The notes: generated by a model not told the origin, from the letters alone. A DNA stretch of 64,000 bases from an uncultured Robinsoniella sp. (GCA_900540475.1 UQGG01000022.1:1-64000), one strand, 5' to 3'; shown: positions 16,314 through 26,067, counted from the stretch's first letter. Numbers and translations: made by a program.

Positions 16314-17672
16314 ATGAAAGCAAATGTAAATTCAAATGCCAGGGTGGAAAATATCTACCAGCTGAATGGCCGTGTGCCCATTTCCAAGGCGATCCCCTTT
16401 GGTTTGCAGCATGTACTTGCAATGTTCGTGGCTAATATAGCACCGATTATTATTGTGACAAATGCAGCAGGCCTTACGCCTGAGCAAAAAGCGATGTTAA
16501 TTCAAAATGCAATGTTTATTGCAGGAATCGGTACTTTGATTCAATTATATCCGCTATGGAAGATTGGGGCAAGACTGCCGATTGTAATGGGGGTAAGTTT
16601 TACCTTTGTGACGATCCTGTGTTATGTTGCAGCCACGTTTGGTTATCCCGCCGCCATTGGTGCCATTTTGATCGGAGGTATTATAGAGGGGACACTGGGG
16701 CTATGTGCGAAATACTGGAGGAAAATTGTAGCACCGATCGTAGCGGCGTGTGTCGTTACTGCAATTGGTTTTTCCCTGCTGAATGTAGGGGCGTCTTCTT
16801 TTGGAGGAGGTGCCGGCAGCGAAAACTTCGGATCTGCACAGAATCTGATTTTGGGAACTGTAACATTGGTAAGCTGTCTGGTATTTAATATATTCGCCAA
16901 ATCCTTCTGGAAACAGTTATCCGTACTATTTGGGCTTGTGGTCGGGTACATTTTAGCAATGGCGATGGGCATGGTGAACTTCTCGGAAGTGGCTTCTGCC
17001 GGTATTATTGCACTCCCAAAGGTGCTTCCGTTTATACCGGAATTCAATGTTAGTGCAATTATTGCCGTAACGGTTATCTTTCTCGTCTCCGCTACAGAAA
17101 CGATCGGAGATACTTCTGCCATGGCTGTAACAGGCTTAAAGAGAGACGTGACGGACAAGGAAATATCCGGATCTCTTGCCTGCGACGGATATATGAGCTC
17201 AGTCTCTTCTCTGTTTGGCTGCCTGCCGATTACTTCATTCAGCCAGAACGTGGGCCTGATCGCCATGACAAAAGTGGTGAACCGCTTTACCATTATGACT
17301 GGTGCCTGCGTCATGATACTTGCGGGGCTGTTTCCGGTTATTGGAAAACTGCTTTCCACCCTTCCGGATGCGGTTTTGGGAGGCTGTACAATCATGATGT
17401 TCGGTTCCATTGTTGTGAGCGGTGTGCAGATGATTACAAGATGTGGATTTAATCAGAGAAATACCGTTATTACGGCGTTGTCCCTGGGAATCGGAATAGG
17501 ATTTACGCAGGTTCCTGCCATTTTCACAATTTTCCCGAAAATGGTACAGGAAGTTTTAGCGAATAATTGTGTTGCGATTGTATTTATTATTGCCATTGTA
17601 ATGAACCTGGTGCTTCCGGCTAATATGGAGGTTTCCGGGGAAGGGGACAGCGGGGAGAGCGTTTCTTCTTAA
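16314..17672 (+). CDS. NCS2 family uracil/xanthine permease
   Basis: A 452-residue nucleobase:cation symporter of the NAT/NCS2 family. It starts with the conserved FGLQHVLAMFVANIAPIII segment and has about 14 membrane spans. The family motif around TM8-TM10 is visible: SATETIGDTSAMAV, then SFSQNVGLIAMTKVVNR. This combination is closer to xanthine/uric acid-type carriers than to UraA, but the substrate is not certain. AAAGGAGAAAG stands just before the ATG. No purine riboswitch core was seen in the 187-nt leader region. A strong terminator follows, so it is monocistronic. Confidence 0.88.
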   Translation: MKANVNSNARVENIYQLNGRVPISKAIPFGLQHVLAMFVANIAPIIIVTNAAGLTPEQKAMLIQNAMFIAGIGTLIQLYPLWKIGARLPIVMGVSFTFVTILCYVAATFGYPAAIGAILIGGIIEGTLGLCAKYWRKIVAPIVAACVVTAIGFSLLNVGASSFGGGAGSENFGSAQNLILGTVTLVSCLVFNIFAKSFWKQLSVLFGLVVGYILAMAMGMVNFSEVASAGIIALPKVLPFIPEFNVSAIIAVTVIFLVSATETIGDTSAMAVTGLKRDVTDKEISGSLACDGYMSSVSSLFGCLPITSFSQNVGLIAMTKVVNRFTIMTGACVMILAGLFPVIGKLLSTLPDAVLGGCTIMMFGSIVVSGVQMITRCGFNQRNTVITALSLGIGIGFTQVPAIFTIFPKMVQEVLANNCVAIVFIIAIVMNLVLPANMEVSGEGDSGESVSS

Positions 17673-17689
17673 GATTTGTGATTTCGAAG

Positions 17690-17735
17690 AAAAGCAATAC
17701 TGCATTCGGATGTGAATGCTGTATTGCTTTTTTTG
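17690..17735 (+). terminator. intrinsic terminator after the NCS2 permease
   Basis: AAAGCAATACTGCATTC pairs with GAATGCTGTATTGCTTT around a GGATGT loop, followed by a run of T. This is a very stable hairpin 18 nt after the stop codon. Confidence 0.9.
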
Positions 17736-17756
17736 TATAAATACGATTTTGGACAT

Positions 17757-17800
17757 TTTTATACCAATACGAGATATTCTGTAGTAAAATAAATTTGTTG
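17757..17800 (+). promoter_or_regulatory. promoter-like element B before the sensor kinase
   Basis: TACCAA (17762-17767), 17 nt, TAAAAT (17785-17790), followed by AAATTTGTTG. It matches element A at 16222-16264. The rest of the gap to 17996 is AT-rich, with no ORF that can be supported. Confidence 0.45.
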
Positions 17801-17995
17801 AATATGATTATAAAATGTATAAACTATAGCTTTTTATTATGCAAATTTTAGAGTTGGCGATTACTATGAATGCGTTTCTGTATTCATTTCATTATGGATG
17901 AGAAAGGAGTGTATGAAATCTCCCTTTAGAGAGAGCTTGAAATAATTTATCGAGAGCAGCAGGAGTGCTTACAGGGGAGTTCATACGAACATGCT

Positions 17996-19804
17996 ATGAT
18001 ACATAAAATAAAATCTTTTATCCGTACAAATTCAAAGAAAATAAAGAGCCAGATTTTGTTTTCTATGATACTTTTGACAATTTTTATTACAACAGCATTA
18101 TCTGTGGTAATCTATAGTATTTCCAAGGGTAGGATGGAAGATAATTATAAAAAGACATACGAAAATAACCTGAAAGCATTCTCTGATGTAATTGATCTGA
18201 AACTATACCATACGATTGACCTTATTCGAATTACGGTTGGAGATCAAATATTTTTAAACACGTTGGCTGCAAAAAACCAGGTAAACTCCAAATCCACCGG
18301 GACTTATTTTGATACTTCTTTAAGCCAGAGTCTGGATAGTATTTTTATGAATGTAGAATCTCAGAGTTTAATGATTGACGGTATATTTATTTTTGATGAG
18401 TACGGAAGGTATTATAAGAGACTCAGGGGTGGGAAGAATGCTTCAGCGTATCTGAAGTACTACACTTGGGATGGATCGGCATGTTACCAGTGGATGAAGG
18501 ATGCAGAGAAAATGAAGGGAAAGGAGACTTTTTATGGATATGATATTTTAGACCCGGAAGGGAACCAAAATGTCATATCTGTGGTAAAGGATATTGTGAA
18601 TCCTGCTACCCTTCAGTCACAGGGGCAGATGGTAATACACCTGAATAAGTCTTTTTTAAGCAGTTCTCTTCTAAAGAACGATGGTAATTTTAAAACGGAT
18701 ACACTCATGGTAATTGATGAAAATGCTTCGGATGTGGTAGTGTACCAAACCGGTGATCCACAATATGCCGAAGATATCAAAAACCGTTATTTTCATTCAG
18801 AGGGGAAGGATGATCCGCAATATCTGTTCACCAGCCGTACAGATGCAGTTACCGGATGGAAAATTGTAAATGGTATCGCAAGGAGTGACTTAAGCAGGGA
18901 TAGCTCTTATATCGGAATGGTGAGTCTGATTGCAGCCGCAGCGCTGGTGGTAATCTGTACGTTTATATCAAACTTTATTTCCAAAAAGATTAACAAACCC
19001 CTTGGAAAGCTGGAAACGGTCATAATGCAGGTAAAAGAAGGTAATCGTCATATTGTGGAGAGTTTTGATAATAGTGAAATAGGTAAAATCGGAGGGCTGC
19101 TAAAGGAGACGGTTAATAATAACCTGGAGTTAAAGGAGCAGCTGCTATCCCTTAAGGTAAAAGAAAGAGAAGCGGAACTGCAGCTTCTTCAGGCGCAGAT
19201 TAATCCTCATTTTTTATACAATACCCTGGACTCCATTTATTGTATGGCTATGATTGGTAACGAAGATCGTATAGCAGACATGGTATCTGCTTTATCGGAT
19301 ACATTTAAAATATCTTTAAATAATGGGAAGCAGATAATTCCCATTCATGAGGAGATTAAGTATATTGAAAAATATATGACGATTCAAAATATCCGTTATG
19401 AACAGCGTTTCGATCTGATTCTGGAAATTGATGAAGAAATCGGAGAACTCCTTATGATTAAATTTATTTTACAGCCGTTTATTGAAAATTCCATGTATCA
19501 TGGACTGGAGCCTAAGATAGGGAAAGGTTATATTGAATTAAAGGGAGAACGGATCGAAAATGATATTTATTTTACTATCAGCGATAATGGAGTAGGGATG
19601 AGGGATGTGGAGGATATGAAAAAAGGGTTTGGCGTCACTAATGTGATTGATCGGATTCATCTGTTTTACGGGGCAGCGTATGGAATACAGGTAGAAAGTG
19701 AATATGGAGTGGGAACTAAGGTAAAGATCCGCATACCGGTTATAGAGGAATCAAAGAGCCGGATTCGGGAGGAGGGGGAACATGAATACATTGGTTGTGA
19801 TTGA
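17996..19804 (+). CDS. YesM-type sensor histidine kinase
   Basis: A 602-residue membrane sensor. One membrane helix lies at about residues 20-45 (QILFSMILLTIFITTALSVV), an extracytoplasmic sensor region runs to about 300, a second helix at about 305-325, then a HAMP linker (SKKINKPLGKLETVI). The His_kinase motif is AQINPHFLYNTLDSIY with the phospho-acceptor H405, and the ATPase part has FILQPFIENSMYHG and ISDNGVGM. This is the LytS/YesM class, usually paired with YesN regulators that control carbohydrate transporters. The next gene overlaps by 23 nt and encodes that partner. Its sensed signal is probably extracellular sugar or the loaded binding protein. Confidence 0.93.
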   Translation: MIHKIKSFIRTNSKKIKSQILFSMILLTIFITTALSVVIYSISKGRMEDNYKKTYENNLKAFSDVIDLKLYHTIDLIRITVGDQIFLNTLAAKNQVNSKSTGTYFDTSLSQSLDSIFMNVESQSLMIDGIFIFDEYGRYYKRLRGGKNASAYLKYYTWDGSACYQWMKDAEKMKGKETFYGYDILDPEGNQNVISVVKDIVNPATLQSQGQMVIHLNKSFLSSSLLKNDGNFKTDTLMVIDENASDVVVYQTGDPQYAEDIKNRYFHSEGKDDPQYLFTSRTDAVTGWKIVNGIARSDLSRDSSYIGMVSLIAAAALVVICTFISNFISKKINKPLGKLETVIMQVKEGNRHIVESFDNSEIGKIGGLLKETVNNNLELKEQLLSLKVKEREAELQLLQAQINPHFLYNTLDSIYCMAMIGNEDRIADMVSALSDTFKISLNNGKQIIPIHEEIKYIEKYMTIQNIRYEQRFDLILEIDEEIGELLMIKFILQPFIENSMYHGLEPKIGKGYIELKGERIENDIYFTISDNGVGMRDVEDMKKGFGVTNVIDRIHLFYGAAYGIQVESEYGVGTKVKIRIPVIEESKSRIREEGEHEYIGCD

Positions 19805-20870
19805 CGATGAACGGATCGTGCTGGAGGCTGTACGGGCTATGATTGACCGGACAGGGCTGGATTTTGAAGTTGTGGCAACGGCACAGAATGGGATTGACGG
19901 AATCGGAATTATAAGGGATAAGAGACCGGATGTAGTAATTACCGATATCCGGATACCTGGGCTGGATGGGCTATCTCTGATCGAGGAGACCATAGAGGAA
20001 TTACCCAATACGGTTTATATTGTAATCAGCGGTTATCGGGAGTTTGAATATGCTAGAAAAGCCTTATCTTTAAAGGTACTGGATTTCATAGATAAACCCA
20101 TAACCCTTGAAAAAGTAGTTCACACGTTAAAAAATGCAAAGGAAAGTCTGCATATGAAAAAAGAATACAGTCAGTTTCTGGAGCAAAGAAAATCAGGCAC
20201 GGACAGGCGTGTAAAGGATTTCCAAAGACTGACAGATGATTTGACCAATTTTATGCATGAGGGGGACCGCAAAAAGCTTTGCGAATGTATAGAGAATGGC
20301 ATGGCGGAATGGCAGAACAAGGGTGTTACTCTTGAGGAATTCAGGGATGAGTGTGTGAAGAACATCTATGTGGCAATGGAGATTCTTCACAAGAAAAATC
20401 CTCAGTTTGAGATGAAAAGGCAGATTGTCCCATATGTGGAAATAAAACAGATGGAGGAAAAGTCCCAAATTATTAACTATATGCAGGAAGCTTTTAATCT
20501 CATTGGTGAGGGGCTTGAAATTACCACAGGAATGTCTAAAAATAAAACCATTCCACTGCTGCTGAAATATATTGAGGAACACTATCGAGAAGACATTGGA
20601 TTAAATGAGCTGGCTGATACGGTAAAGATGAACCCGGCATATCTAAGTAACCTGTTCAAAGAAACCGTAAAAATGAGTTATATTAAATACCTGACCAAAA
20701 TCAGAATGGAAAAGGCAAAAGAGCTTCTACGGCAGGGACGGAAGGTGACAGAAGTGAGTGAAGAGGCAGGCTACCACGATTACCGTTATTTTAGTCAGGT
20801 GTTTAAAAAGCATGAACATATGCTGCCGAATGAATATAAAGAAATGTATACATCAGGGAGAGAATTCTAA
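19782..20870 (+). CDS. YesN-type response regulator (REC + AraC HTH)
   Basis: The receiver domain occupies residues 1-120, with acidic D8/D9, phospho-acceptor D55 (VVITDIRIPG) and the conserved K of FIDKPIT. A linker of about 140 residues follows, then an AraC-type double helix-turn-helix (LNELADTVKMNPAYLSNLFK and VTEVSEEAGYHDYRYFSQVF). GGAGGGGG stands 3 nt before the ATG. It overlaps the kinase gene. The adjacent ABC transporter operon starting at 21059 is the likely target. Confidence 0.93.
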   Translation: MNTLVVIDDERIVLEAVRAMIDRTGLDFEVVATAQNGIDGIGIIRDKRPDVVITDIRIPGLDGLSLIEETIEELPNTVYIVISGYREFEYARKALSLKVLDFIDKPITLEKVVHTLKNAKESLHMKKEYSQFLEQRKSGTDRRVKDFQRLTDDLTNFMHEGDRKKLCECIENGMAEWQNKGVTLEEFRDECVKNIYVAMEILHKKNPQFEMKRQIVPYVEIKQMEEKSQIINYMQEAFNLIGEGLEITTGMSKNKTIPLLLKYIEEHYREDIGLNELADTVKMNPAYLSNLFKETVKMSYIKYLTKIRMEKAKELLRQGRKVTEVSEEAGYHDYRYFSQVFKKHEHMLPNEYKEMYTSGREF

Positions 20871-21058
20871 GAAAAGACTACTGCATCCAGTACTGGCAAA
20901 TATAAAAAAATTCAACAATGGATGAAAAAATTAGCACTAGTAAGTATAAATATTAAATGATAACATGAACCTATAAAAATTCCCGGGGATTAAAAAGCAT
21001 TAGCATATATACGATAAGATTACTGTAAATTTAAATTCAATATTGGGAGGAAACAACA

Positions 21059-22444
21059 ATGAAGAAAAAGATTTTGGCAGGTATGTTATCAATAGCTATG
21101 GTTTCAGGCATTCTGGCAGGATGCGGCGGTACAGACAACAGCACAGAGGCAGCAAAAGAGACAAAGGATACAAAACAGGAGACTACATCTGCGAAAGAAG
21201 AAAAGCAGGAAACGAAAAGCGCCGACGATGGCGGCTCCCAGGAGGCGAAGACCATAAAGATATTATCGATCTGGCCGGAAGACAAAGATAACGGTAAACT
21301 CTTTGTTGATCTTACAAAAAAATACATGGAAGAGGTAAACCCAAATTTTAATTATGAATTTGAATTGGTTTCATCGGATAATCTAAGACAAAAGGTAACT
21401 ACACTGGCTGCGTCCAATGACCTGCCCGATGTATTTGCGTATGACGCCGGAACGCCTTTGGTTGATTTAATTGATGCAGGTCTGGTATTGGATGTTGGAT
21501 CAGAGTTGAAAAAACTGGGTGTTTTTGACATGGTTGATGAAGGAGCAGTGGACTTTCTGACAGGAATGACATCAACCGAGGAATTATATGATCTGCCTCT
21601 TGGAATGAATATTGAAGGTTTCTGGTATAATAAGGAACTATTCAAGAAAGCGGGTATTGACACTCCCCCTTCTACCTGGGATGAAATGCTGCAGGCGGCG
21701 GATAAACTCATGGCAGCAGGTATTCAGCCCTTTGCAACAGGCGGTGCAGATATGTGGCCGGCTACCCGCATGATCAATGCCTATGTAATGAGGAAGGGCG
21801 GCGTTGATACTATGAGAAAAGCATACAAGGGAGAAATAAAATATACGGATTCTATCATTACAGAGGGAGCACAGATGCTGCAGGATATGGTGGATAAAGG
21901 CTATTTTGGAGTAGGTGCAACTACGGTTGACCAGAATACGGCTGCAAGTATGATTCTCTCAGGGGAAGCAGCAATGATTTATAATGGCAGCTGGTATACG
22001 GATATGCTAATTGCAGATACCAACCCGGCAGGAGAAGACGGCATTGGTTTCTTTAATATTCCAACGGTAGAAGGCGGTGTGGGAAAAGCGGATGAGTATT
22101 CGATGAACTGCGGAACAATTATATGCTTTAACAAGGATAAATTTGATGATGCTACTGCTGACTGGCTAAAATACTTTGTGTCGAATATTGGTGATTATGC
22201 CATAAATGAGCTGGGCTCACTGAAGGGATATAAGATTGAGAACCCGCCGGCATCCTTAAACAAATATTCTCAGCTTGTTGCTGACGAGATGGCAAAGGTG
22301 AAGGGAACCAGCACCTGGTTTGAAGCTGATATGACTGCAGAATTATCAAAAGTTGCCCAGGATAATGTTCAGTCGCTGATGAATGGAAATATGACTGCTG
22401 AAGAGTATACCCAGTCGTTGCAGGATATTTATGATGCAAAATAA
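21059..22444 (+). CDS. ABC transporter sugar-binding lipoprotein
   Basis: A 461-residue extracellular solute-binding protein of family 1. The signal peptide ends in the lipobox ILAGC (residues 18-22), so it is lipid-anchored. A charged, low-complexity linker of about 40 residues (rich in K, E, T) follows, then the binding fold with TFxLPxG-like LYDLPLGMNIEGFWYNKELF and NGSWYTDM. GGGAGGAAAC precedes the ATG. It heads an operon with two permeases and two glycoside enzymes. The substrate is likely an alpha-glucoside or sucrose by context. Confidence 0.93.
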   Translation: MKKKILAGMLSIAMVSGILAGCGGTDNSTEAAKETKDTKQETTSAKEEKQETKSADDGGSQEAKTIKILSIWPEDKDNGKLFVDLTKKYMEEVNPNFNYEFELVSSDNLRQKVTTLAASNDLPDVFAYDAGTPLVDLIDAGLVLDVGSELKKLGVFDMVDEGAVDFLTGMTSTEELYDLPLGMNIEGFWYNKELFKKAGIDTPPSTWDEMLQAADKLMAAGIQPFATGGADMWPATRMINAYVMRKGGVDTMRKAYKGEIKYTDSIITEGAQMLQDMVDKGYFGVGATTVDQNTAASMILSGEAAMIYNGSWYTDMLIADTNPAGEDGIGFFNIPTVEGGVGKADEYSMNCGTIICFNKDKFDDATADWLKYFVSNIGDYAINELGSLKGYKIENPPASLNKYSQLVADEMAKVKGTSTWFEADMTAELSKVAQDNVQSLMNGNMTAEEYTQSLQDIYDAK

Positions 22445-22487
22445 AGGATAAAAAACAGGACAGGTTAAACTGGCATCTGCCTTAAGG

Positions 22488-22548
22488 TATGGATGTTCCG
22501 TAGTACATTGGTGCGAATTCTGCACATCCGTAGAACGGAACATCCATA
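22488..22548 (+). repeat. 14-bp perfect inverted repeat between binding protein and permease genes
   Basis: TATGGATGTTCCGT (22488-22501) and its exact complement (22535-22548) flank a 33-nt loop that itself contains GTGC/GCAC. There is no T run after it, so it is not a standard terminator. A stem like this between a binding protein and its permease often protects the upstream mRNA or reduces read-through. Confidence 0.75.
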
Positions 22549-22614
22549 ACCACTGAAGCCTGTGACTATTCTGGTCTTGGCAGGAGAAAGATATGATGAA
22601 AGTAAGGTGAGTAA

Positions 22615-23517
22615 ATGAAAAAAGTATTAAGTAATAAAAAGGCAATTGCATTATTTGTGGGACCTGGTTTTCTGGTATACAGCCTCTTTGTGATCCTGCC
22701 GGTTATCTGGTCTTTCTACTATACATTCTATGATGGGGTGCCGGGAATTAAATGGGAGTTTACCGGGCTTAAAAATTACATAAGACTGTTTTCTGATAAG
22801 AACTTTGCAAACTCTCTAATTGTAAATTTAAAGTATATTGGTATAGTTACCCTTGGACAAGTGGGACTGGGGCTGTGTATGGCATTAATTTTCAAGTTCT
22901 GGCTGAAGCATTTTGCAACCATTATTAGGACTATTGTGTTTTTTCCGGTGGTGCTTCCAACTGTAGCAGTAGCTCAGCTTTTTTCAAAAATATATGAAAT
23001 CCAGCCACATTACGGGCTGCTCAACAGTTTACTGCAGGCAGTGGGACTGGAAAGCCTGGTGCAGCCCTGGATAGGTCAGGCGTCCACCGCACTGGGCTCA
23101 CTGGCAGCAATGGATATCTGGGTAGCGGTTGGATTTTATGCAATTATATTTTATGGAGCTCTTCTGGATATACCGGATGATATTATTGAAGCATCCAGGA
23201 TAGACGGCTGCAGATCTGTTCCAATGTTCCGATATGTACTGGCACCTCTTTTGAAACCAATGATTATCACATGCTTGATATTTAGTTTTACGGGAACGGT
23301 AAAAATGTTTGAGTCTGCTCTGGCACTTACGGGAGGAGGACCAGGGTCCGCCACAAAATCCTTGTCTATGTATATGTATGACTCTGCATTTACTTATAGT
23401 AAAACGGGATATGGAAGCGTTATAGCAATATTTATCTTCTTGGTGTGCGTGTTTGGATCCCGTGTAATTCGGCTGCTGGAAGGATCAGAGAGAAAGAATG
23501 GGAGGTGCGGAAAATGA
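22615..23517 (+). CDS. carbohydrate ABC transporter permease (MalF-like)
   Basis: A 300-residue inner membrane permease with six membrane segments. The start LFVGPGFLVYSLFVILPVIWSFYYTFYDG is typical (quoted in part: GPGFLVYSLFVILP). The cytoplasmic EAA loop is readable as EASRIDGCRSVPMFRYVLAPLLKP. It overlaps the next permease gene by ATGA, so the two are translationally coupled. No ATP-binding subunit is encoded here. Confidence 0.93.
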   Translation: MKKVLSNKKAIALFVGPGFLVYSLFVILPVIWSFYYTFYDGVPGIKWEFTGLKNYIRLFSDKNFANSLIVNLKYIGIVTLGQVGLGLCMALIFKFWLKHFATIIRTIVFFPVVLPTVAVAQLFSKIYEIQPHYGLLNSLLQAVGLESLVQPWIGQASTALGSLAAMDIWVAVGFYAIIFYGALLDIPDDIIEASRIDGCRSVPMFRYVLAPLLKPMIITCLIFSFTGTVKMFESALALTGGGPGSATKSLSMYMYDSAFTYSKTGYGSVIAIFIFLVCVFGSRVIRLLEGSERKNGRCGK

Positions 23518-24356
23518 CATTAAAGGTGAAGAAAAATCTTAGGACTTTGCTAATCGGTATGATTATTATTGCGATTGTTTTAATTAATATTTATCCTCTG
23601 TTTTGGATGATAACCGCATCCTTTAAGCAGCCGGCAGAATTTGTTGAAAAACCGGCTTATGCATTGAATGACGGATTTTTTATCCAGAATTATATTGATG
23701 CATGGACCAGAGGAAATATGGCTGTATTTTTTAAGAACAGTCTGATTAATACGGTTCTGTCTTTAATTTTTATTGTTGTTTTTACAACAACTATATCTTT
23801 TGCGGTTACAAAAATGGAATGGAAGTGGAAGAAAAATATAGAGCGCTATTTTGCATTTGGAATTATGGTTCCTATGGCAACTTCTCTGATTCCGCTATTT
23901 CAGATTTTTCAAAAAGCCCATTTGATCAATACCAGAACCTGCCTGATTATTGTCTATACGGCATCGGCCATATCTTTTTCGATCTATCTGGTAACCGGAT
24001 ATTTGAAATCTTTTCCGGATGAAATAATGGAAGCTGCAGTTATTGACGGATGTGGAATATATAACCTTCTGCTTCGCATTGTGGTTCCGCTTATGAAAAA
24101 TGCAATTATAACGGTTTTGGTTATACAGTTCTTTTTTAAATGGAATGATCTTTTGTATTCAATGACTTTTGTCAGCAGTACTTCTCTGAAGACTGTACAG
24201 ACAGGACTATTATATTTTCAGGATGAATTTGGATCCAAAAACTGGGGAGCAATCTTTGCATCGGTTTCAATGTGTGTAGTCCCCATGCTGATTATGTATT
24301 TAATACTGAATAAAAAGGTAATTGAAGGAATGACAGCAGGAGCAATCAAAGGCTAA
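23514..24356 (+). CDS. carbohydrate ABC transporter permease (MalG-like)
   Basis: A 280-residue permease with six membrane spans. The N-terminal IYPLFWMITASFKQPAEF and the EAA loop EAAVIDGCGIYNLLLRIVVP are diagnostic. The start at 23514 is chosen because GGGAGG lies 7 nt upstream and the ATGA overlaps the previous stop. It completes the membrane pore with the upstream MalF-like protein. Energy must come from an ATPase coded elsewhere, as with the shared MsmX/MsmK proteins. Confidence 0.92.
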   Translation: MTLKVKKNLRTLLIGMIIIAIVLINIYPLFWMITASFKQPAEFVEKPAYALNDGFFIQNYIDAWTRGNMAVFFKNSLINTVLSLIFIVVFTTTISFAVTKMEWKWKKNIERYFAFGIMVPMATSLIPLFQIFQKAHLINTRTCLIIVYTASAISFSIYLVTGYLKSFPDEIMEAAVIDGCGIYNLLLRIVVPLMKNAIITVLVIQFFFKWNDLLYSMTFVSSTSLKTVQTGLLYFQDEFGSKNWGAIFASVSMCVVPMLIMYLILNKKVIEGMTAGAIKG

Positions 24357-24404
24357 TCTAAAAAAATCAAAAAAATAATTTTACTATATTTAAAAGGAGA
24401 TTTT

Positions 24405-25682
24405 ATGGGGAAAGATAGAGCGAAAATTAACGAAGAACAACTATATAGGAGCTATGAGGAAAAAATCCGAGAATTTATACTAAAAAATGTAGAGGTGGTT
24501 CTGAAAGAACCCAGAAGTTTTATACGTTATCCTTTTATTGACCCAGGATCCGTCTATGATGGTAATGTGTGGGACTGGGATACTTACTGGTCGGTTTACG
24601 GCCTGATGGGTATGATGGATTCCTTTCATGAGGATTTGAGAAAAAGAGTTATCACACATGCAAAGGGAAATGTCTTAAATTTTATGGATCATCAGCTGGA
24701 GGATGGATACATACCCATGATGATTGAGGCTAAGAACTGGGATGAGCCTTATTTGAACCAAAAGCATAAAGAAGGAGTTATGATGAATATGCATAAACCA
24801 TTTTTATGCGGGCAGATTTGCATGATTAGTGATTACCTGTCTGACTATGATTGGATTATGGAGCATCTGAACGGTTTAGAGCTGTATTTTTCCTGTTATG
24901 ATCAAAATTATTTCTTTGCTGACAGCGGTTTGTATGTCTGGTGCGATGATATCATGATAGGAATGGATAATGATCCGGCGAGTTTCGGGCGTCCAAAGTT
25001 TTCCACTGCAAATATTTTTTTGAACAGCTTTATGGTAAGGGAACTGCAATGTATGGCAAAGATTATGAAGTGTGCCGGTGAGATGAAAAAAGAACAGTAT
25101 TATTTGGGTAAATCAGAAGAACTGGCAGAAGCAGTACAAAGAGAATGCTGGGATGCAAGGGATCAATTCTTCTATTCAGTAGATGTGGATATCAAAACCA
25201 GAAAATATGACTGGTTTCATGAAGGTCTTGGGGTATTCTGGAAGACTCTTCCTATTAAGATTCGGACATGGTCTGGCTTTATCCCTATGTGGGCCGGATT
25301 TGCATCAGAAAATGAGGCGCAGTCACTGGTAAAGCATTGGATGGATGATACGACCTTTTCTACCCCATATGGGATTACCACGCTGGCAAAGGATGAGAAA
25401 ATGTTTGATTTGTCTGCAACCAATAATCCTTCTAACTGGCTGGGACCGGTCTGGATTGTGGCGAACTATGTAGTTTTCAGGGGAATGCTTGATTATGGAT
25501 ACCGGCAAGAGGCAGAAGAAATGTGCAGAAGAACGCTGCTTCTGTTAGGAAAGGATCTGGAAGAAACGGGCAGCCTGCATGAGTACTATAATCCATTTAC
25601 CGGGGAGCCGGTAATGAACGGAGGATTTATTAACTGGAATATGCTGGTTCTTAATATGGTAAAAGAGTTAAAGGAAAAATAG
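24405..25682 (+). CDS. GH63/GH37-like glycoside hydrolase (MGH1-like domain)
   Basis: A 425-residue cytoplasmic protein with the (alpha/alpha)6 features of trehalase/glucosidase I-like enzymes: YPFIDPGSVYDGNVWDWDTYW near residue 40 (quoted in part: NVWDWDTYWSVYGLMG), WSGFIPMWAG near 290, and NPSNWLGPVWIVANYVVFRG near 345. No signal peptide is present. It is the fourth gene of the ABC operon, 48 nt after the MalG-like permease, so it probably cleaves the imported alpha-linked sugar. The exact linkage cannot be read from the sequence. Confidence 0.82.
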   Translation: MGKDRAKINEEQLYRSYEEKIREFILKNVEVVLKEPRSFIRYPFIDPGSVYDGNVWDWDTYWSVYGLMGMMDSFHEDLRKRVITHAKGNVLNFMDHQLEDGYIPMMIEAKNWDEPYLNQKHKEGVMMNMHKPFLCGQICMISDYLSDYDWIMEHLNGLELYFSCYDQNYFFADSGLYVWCDDIMIGMDNDPASFGRPKFSTANIFLNSFMVRELQCMAKIMKCAGEMKKEQYYLGKSEELAEAVQRECWDARDQFFYSVDVDIKTRKYDWFHEGLGVFWKTLPIKIRTWSGFIPMWAGFASENEAQSLVKHWMDDTTFSTPYGITTLAKDEKMFDLSATNNPSNWLGPVWIVANYVVFRGMLDYGYRQEAEEMCRRTLLLLGKDLEETGSLHEYYNPFTGEPVMNGGFINWNMLVLNMVKELKEK

Positions 25683-25929
25683 ATTATACACATTCATACA
25701 TATCCCCGCCATCCATCTTAGCAGATGCCCGAATGCCGCCACTTTATTGGCTCCGACACCGTGCAGCCAAGTGCACGGCACGGTCTGGTCTGAACAGTAA
25801 CACTCCGTACATTGTTACCGCTTTTATTCACATCTGACAATGGTAAAGTCTAAAAAACTTTGCTATAATACAGTTAGTTTTAAACCAGTAGACATATAAA
25901 GAAAGGGATATAAGAAGCCGGAGTGAGTT

Positions 25930-26067
25930 ATGGGCATTGCAAAGGACCGGATTCTTAGGCGCAGTGGATTCCAAAAAAGGAAGATGGATAGAGGTTTACA
26001 CCCTGAAATGCGAAAATTGGTGCGGTACTGCGCAGATGGAGGAATGTATGAAGAAAAAATCAATTAA
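25930..26067 (+). CDS. possible small ORF overlapping the amylosucrase start
   Basis: A 45-codon frame begins MGIAKDRILRRSGFQKRKMD, with GGAG 9 nt upstream, and ends 20 nt inside the amylosucrase gene in another frame. It is basic and has no recognised family. TATAAT at 25864-25869 is a candidate -10. It may act as a coupling frame for the enzyme, or be chance. The rest of the 25683-25929 gap has a short GC-rich hairpin (CCGTGCA / TGCACGG near 25758) and nothing else supported. Confidence 0.25.
   Translation: MGIAKDRILRRSGFQKRKMDRGLHPEMRKLVRYCADGGMYEEKIN

Noticed and set aside
16643..17410. A 255-codon minus-strand frame inside the NCS2 permease gene
   Set aside because: Antisense to a well-conserved permease, with no ribosome site and no recognisable protein features.
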